From Clostridiales bacterium (lineage in GTDB: Bacteria; Bacillota; Clostridia; Oscillospirales; Butyricicoccaceae), in the NCBI GenBank assembly GCA_004555915.1, contig SFJM01000013.1, positions 1 through 64,000 of the forward strand: a DNA stretch of 64,000 nucleotides, given 5' to 3'. The translations under genes were made by a program, and so were the position numbers. This document shows, in pieces, positions 60,615 to 64,000 of the stretch. Below the pieces are notes generated by a model. It was not told where the DNA came from, ran no database searches, and saw nothing but the letters and a program-made list of their open reading frames with translations. Each line of letters begins with the position of its first letter. Positions within the stretch are counted from its first letter, which is position 1.

Positions 60615-62732
60615 TTATCGCGCCCGGGAATCGGCACGCAACGCAGCAATGGTCAGCACAAGGAAACAGATACAGGATACCGCATGCGGTGCAACCAGCA
60701 TCCAGCTCTCCTGGTGCAGAATCAACAGAAACAGGTCTGCCACGCGGCGTATACACAGCACCGCACAGACAAAGGCCACGGAACGGTAATGCCTGAGCAC
60801 ATAACCGGCAAAGCACAGTGCCAGCAGAAGCTCCACATACTGGATGCCCACCAGCGCAAAAGCCAGCGCAGCCAACACCAGCACCACCGGCATGATCCAG
60901 CGGGATTGCTTTTTCTCCTGCTCCGGTTCCTCTGACAGAACCTCCTCCGTCATCTGGAAGAGATGCTCCGGCTCCACCGGTTCCGTTTCCAGCTCCTGCA
61001 GGATTTCTTCCGTTTTGGTTTCCTGTGTCTGGAATCCATCCGCCTGCTCCTCTGCCACCGGTTCCTCTGCGGACAGCTCTTCCTCTTTGTTTTCCTCTGC
61101 AGCAGCCATAAACTGCTCCAGCGATTCTGACAGCTTTTCTCCGGTATCCAGCACCGGCTCCGCAGCGACCGACGGCTCCAGATCCCGTTCTATGCCGGTA
61201 TCTTCTGCCGGAGTTTCCGCGTCCTCTGTCGTAACCGATGCGAACTGCTCCAGTACCTCCGCCATGGTAACCGCTTCCGCTTCATCCGGATGTGACGGAA
61301 TTACCTCATCCGCCGGTTCAGCCGTCTGCCCTTCTGCCGGGTCTTCCTCCGTTTGGGAGGCCATTTCCGCTTCAATTGCGGAAAGGATTGCAGCAACTTC
61401 CGTTTCCTCAGCGGACCGTGCTTCCGGCTTGTCGGACGATGCCTCAGGCTGTGTAGCTGCTTCTTCGGCTTCCTCCGTCAGCTCTGCCGGTTCCTCCATC
61501 TGGTCAGTCAGGTCTTGGGGCTGTTCCTTCAGCTGTTCTGCCTGTATTTTCTTTTTACGTCCAAGGAAAAACCATCCCCTGGATTTTTTCGGTTTCAGCG
61601 CCGGTTCTGCCGCGGCTTGTTCCGCGGGAACAGCTTCCCCGTGTTCCTGTAACTGCCCTTCTGCAGACGGTTCTTCCGCAGTCTCATGCACCGGTTCCTC
61701 TTTTATCCACGCAAACTGCGCGGTTTCCCCGGATACCTCAGGCGGCTGTGTCTGCTCATCCACAGCCGATGCTTCCGCAGGCGCTGCAGCAGCTTGGTTC
61801 ACTGCTTCCTCTGCCGTCCATGCGAACTGCGCGGTTTGCTCCATCGCCCCGGTTTCCTTCTGCGGTTCATCCGCAACAGGCTCCTCTGCAGGCTCGGAGC
61901 TTTCCTCTGGCTGCTCCGCTATGTCCGGCACCATCATGGTACGATCATCCACGGTTTCCGGCTCATCCGAAACCGCAAAATCCACGGTCTGATAGGAACC
62001 GGTAATGCCGATATGCTCCGCAACACGGCTGGAAATCTTGTCAATATCGTCCTGTTCTTCCCCGGACTCCTCCATAACAACCGGCAGGTTCGGATCGGTA
62101 TGCTGCAATGCCAGTTCCGCCGCATCCTCCATCTGCCGCAGCAGATACAGCTGCACCAGACATCCGGCAATGGTAAGCACACAGCCCAGCAGGATGCCGA
62201 CACCCATGGAAACTCCCATCAGGCCGGTCAGTGCCAGTCCCGCCGGAATGCCCGAAAGACCGGTTGCCAGCAGGCAGGCCGGTTTCAGAAACAACACACC
62301 GGTAATGCCAAACAGCACCCCGCATCCCAGCAGCACACACCAGAAGCCCATGGAGGAAACTTCCTGTACAAAGGTTGCCGGTATGTAGGCAACCATCACG
62401 CCCAGAAAACCACAAATCAGAAAGATACCCAGATAACGGAACCGGAATGCCAGCGCTCCCAGCACAATGCCGCCAATTACCATGGCGAGAATGCTCAGTA
62501 TCAGGCTGTTTACCTGCGACTGACCGAATGGAATCAGGCTGGTGACACAGGTACCCACTGCTACGCCGGCGATAACACCATACAACGCACTGGACCAGCG
62601 CATCAGCCTGCAGCCTGCAAAGCACAGCAGCAATGCAAGCACCAGAACCAGCACCTTTACCGGTGCACCGGCATACAGTGACGCAAAAGTCTGTAGGGCT
62701 ATGTCAATCGCATGATTGATGGTAAAACTCAT
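60615..62732 (-). CDS. Membrane protein with long acidic linker between two membrane domains
   Basis: A 705-residue protein of unusual build. Residues about 25-200 hold seven or so hydrophobic helices rich in Gly, resembling the TM198/DUF4203-like domain. Residues about 210-615 are an acidic, Glu/Ala/Pro-rich, probably disordered stretch with the repeated TAQFAW motif and one basic patch KPKKSRGWFFLGRKKK. The last 80 residues hold four hydrophobic helices. I do not recognise a full-length homologue. It is 24 bases downstream of the amidase gene, so a cell-wall or envelope role is inferred from context. AAGG lies 11 bases before the ATG. Confidence 0.8.
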   Translation of the reverse strand: MSFTINHAIDIALQTFASLYAGAPVKVLVLVLALLLCFAGCRLMRWSSALYGVIAGVAVGTCVTSLIPFGQSQVNSLILSILAMVIGGIVLGALAFRFRYLGIFLICGFLGVMVAYIPATFVQEVSSMGFWCVLLGCGVLFGITGVLFLKPACLLATGLSGIPAGLALTGLMGVSMGVGILLGCVLTIAGCLVQLYLLRQMEDAAELALQHTDPNLPVVMEESGEEQDDIDKISSRVAEHIGITGSYQTVDFAVSDEPETVDDRTMMVPDIAEQPEESSEPAEEPVADEPQKETGAMEQTAQFAWTAEEAVNQAAAAPAEASAVDEQTQPPEVSGETAQFAWIKEEPVHETAEEPSAEGQLQEHGEAVPAEQAAAEPALKPKKSRGWFFLGRKKKIQAEQLKEQPQDLTDQMEEPAELTEEAEEAATQPEASSDKPEARSAEETEVAAILSAIEAEMASQTEEDPAEGQTAEPADEVIPSHPDEAEAVTMAEVLEQFASVTTEDAETPAEDTGIERDLEPSVAAEPVLDTGEKLSESLEQFMAAAEENKEEELSAEEPVAEEQADGFQTQETKTEEILQELETEPVEPEHLFQMTEEVLSEEPEQEKKQSRWIMPVVLVLAALAFALVGIQYVELLLALCFAGYVLRHYRSVAFVCAVLCIRRVADLFLLILHQESWMLVAPHAVSCICFLVLTIAALRADSRAR

Positions 62733-62756
62733 TTTGTAATCAACCTTCTTTAATTC

Positions 62757-63608
62757 TTATCTTACACCCATCCAACGGCACACGCCTTCTGCGATACCGG
62801 AGGCAATTTGCTGCCGGTATTCCGTCTGTGCCAGTCTGGCATCCTCCTCCGGATTGCTCAAAAAGCCCATTTCCAGCAGAACACAGGGAACCTCGGACCA
62901 GTTAAAGCCGGTCAGGTCACTGCGCTGTGCCAGACCGCGGCTGCGTGCGCCGGTGGCCTCTGTCACAGCCTGTAAAATGATCTCCGCAGCCCGGGCACTG
63001 GGCTCCTCAATGGATGGGGTTCCCAGCAGGCTGCCTGCGGGTACCTGCATGGACATGCCGTACACGGAGGAATCTTCCGATCCGTCCGCATGAATGCGGA
63101 TGCACAGGTCCGCGCCTGCCTGATTGGCAATCTGTGCCCGTTCAATGTTGCTGACCGTGGCTTCATTGGTCTGCCGGGTCAGGACAACCTGTGCGCCCAG
63201 TGCCTCCAGTTCATCCCGTGCCAGCTCTGCTACGGCCAGATTTAAGGCTTCCTCCGTCTGGCTGTTTCCTGCAGCACCGCTGACATAGGCAGGCTTGGTT
63301 TCCGATGACAAGGGGGAAACCGCTTCCTGCCGGCTTGCGTTGGTGATGCCGTGCCCCGGGTCCAGACAGATGACCACGCCGGACAACGGCAGCTGTTCCG
63401 CATCATCACTGACGGCATCCTCCTCCAGCGGCGGGTCCACCAGCTCCTCCTCCGTCACAGCCGGTTCTGCACTGCCGGGTGCAGAGCCGAGATCCTGCTG
63501 CGGTTGCGCTGAGCCGGAGTCAGCCTGTCCGGCCTGTACCTGTCTCCCGCAGCCGCACAGCAGGCAGACCAGCAGCAGGCTGCCCGCAATCCATCGTTTT
63601 AACGCCAT
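62757..63608 (-). CDS. N-acetylmuramoyl-L-alanine amidase lipoprotein (Amidase_3)
   Basis: A 283-residue secreted lipoprotein. The signal ends in the lipobox LLCGC (Cys at about 20), followed by an acidic linker to about residue 75. The catalytic domain has CLDPGHG, EEALNLAVAELA, IRIHADGS and LLEMGFLSNPEED, giving the zinc His-Glu-His and the catalytic Glu. It cleaves the amide bond between MurNAc and L-Ala in peptidoglycan. Its start overlaps the upstream YARHG gene end. Confidence 0.93.
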   Translation of the reverse strand: MALKRWIAGSLLLVCLLCGCGRQVQAGQADSGSAQPQQDLGSAPGSAEPAVTEEELVDPPLEEDAVSDDAEQLPLSGVVICLDPGHGITNASRQEAVSPLSSETKPAYVSGAAGNSQTEEALNLAVAELARDELEALGAQVVLTRQTNEATVSNIERAQIANQAGADLCIRIHADGSEDSSVYGMSMQVPAGSLLGTPSIEEPSARAAEIILQAVTEATGARSRGLAQRSDLTGFNWSEVPCVLLEMGFLSNPEEDARLAQTEYRQQIASGIAEGVCRWMGVR

Positions 63609-64000
63609 CCCTTGCTCTCCTCATAGGAAACAATCGTACTGATATTCGCCCGCTCCAGCGAGGACAGCCGTGCATTGATGGTGGATTCGGTACAGCTGCT
63701 GTCCCGATGGTACCAGGTTTTCCCGGCAAAATAATTCTGCCAGCGGGAAGTGGTAAACGCATAGCCATGGCGCGCATAAATTTCATTGCGGATGGCCGCC
63801 ACGGTATCCTGGTTCAGTCCGCTCAGGTCGGAGAACGAAATATACCGTGTATCTGTCGGCCACAGATAGCCTGAGCTGACCGAACGGGTATAATAATCGT
63901 TATCCCGCACCGCAGCGGTGCCGTAATAATAATAGTTATTGGTAACGGTGCTGGTACTGTCGGAATCAGACTTGTCGGTGTCCTTCTGTTCCGGGGTATC
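63599..64000 (-). CDS. YARHG-domain protein, C-terminal part (cut by window edge)
   Basis: The visible 133 residues are the C-terminal part of an extracellular-type protein. A Ser/Thr/Asp-rich linker and a Tyr-run (NNYYYY) precede a YARHG domain, recognised by EIYARHGYAF and the conserved Trp residues. Such domains occur in wall-associated and lipoprotein-type proteins. The frame is open to the window end, so the N-terminus is missing. Its stop overlaps the amidase start by 10 bases. Confidence 0.8.
   Translation of the reverse strand, partial: DTPEQKDTDKSDSDSTSTVTNNYYYYGTAAVRDNDYYTRSVSSGYLWPTDTRYISFSDLSGLNQDTVAAIRNEIYARHGYAFTTSRWQNYFAGKTWYHRDSSCTESTINARLSSLERANISTIVSYEESKGWR

Noticed and set aside
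1..64000. tRNA, rRNA, prophage, integrase or insertion sequence
   Set aside because: No transposase- or integrase-like frame and no tRNA cloverleaf or rRNA sequence was recognised on either strand by eye.

Overview
The window looks like chromosome from a spore-forming, anaerobic, butyrate-producing Firmicute of the Clostridia (Oscillospiraceae/Butyricicoccaceae-like). Three kinds of evidence point there: sporulation genes (spoIIID, spmA, spmB, spoVG, an AbrB with a Cys-rich tail), a complete set of crotonyl-CoA-forming genes, and ferredoxin-linked aromatic 2-oxoacid oxidation. Base composition is moderately GC-rich in genes and AT-rich between them. No rRNA, tRNA, CRISPR array, prophage or transposase was seen.

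Layout: 1-5.6 kb holds pgeF/yfiH, rny, a membrane-anchored SbcC/YhaN-like ATPase whose 3' end runs into a stack of inverted repeats, and a tiny repeat-bearing lipoprotein. 5.8-14.9 kb is a highly expressed butyrate cluster: 4-hydroxybutyrate dehydrogenase, 4-hydroxybutyryl-CoA dehydratase, a small double-CxxC protein, a propionate-CoA-transferase-type enzyme, thiolase, crotonase and two tandem 3-hydroxybutyryl-CoA dehydrogenases. Two routes, from 4-hydroxybutyrate and from acetyl-CoA, therefore meet at crotonyl-CoA in one gene block, with hairpins between several genes. 15.3-17.1 kb is sporulation. 17.4-20.3 kb is trkA-trkH potassium uptake. 20.3-27.5 kb is a flavodoxin-fold reductase, iolE plus a Gfo/Idh dehydrogenase, a divergent AraC regulator, an SSS symporter, a YczE-like membrane protein and an amidohydrolase.

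27.46-27.87 kb, with no gene longer than 60 codons, contains what reads as a complete type I toxin-antitoxin locus: a 35-residue holin-like peptide with a sequestered ribosome site, and a convergent antisense RNA. 27.9-34.1 kb is a TrpR-like regulator (YerC family) leading iorA-iorB-paaK, preceded by an acyl-CoA synthetase. 34.2-43.2 kb holds rarA, an intergenic hairpin element, a UgtP-like glycosyltransferase, spoVG, murC with a hairpin-rich leader, mreB, comF and recD2. 43.2-56.5 kb is translation and transcription: tuf, fusA, rpsG, rpsL, an L7Ae-like protein, an orphan membrane protein, rpoC and rpoB, split into separate units by their own promoters and terminators. 56.6-64 kb holds a histidine phosphatase, rfbA, two transporters, and a cell-envelope group: a membrane/acidic-linker/membrane protein, an amidase lipoprotein and a YARHG protein cut by the window edge.

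Starts were chosen from Shine-Dalgarno spacing and family length. Several real starts are GTG or TTG (spoIIID, rpsG, SSS symporter, flavodoxin-fold reductase, histidine phosphatase). Very long antisense reading frames opposite the biased highly expressed genes were treated as shadows.
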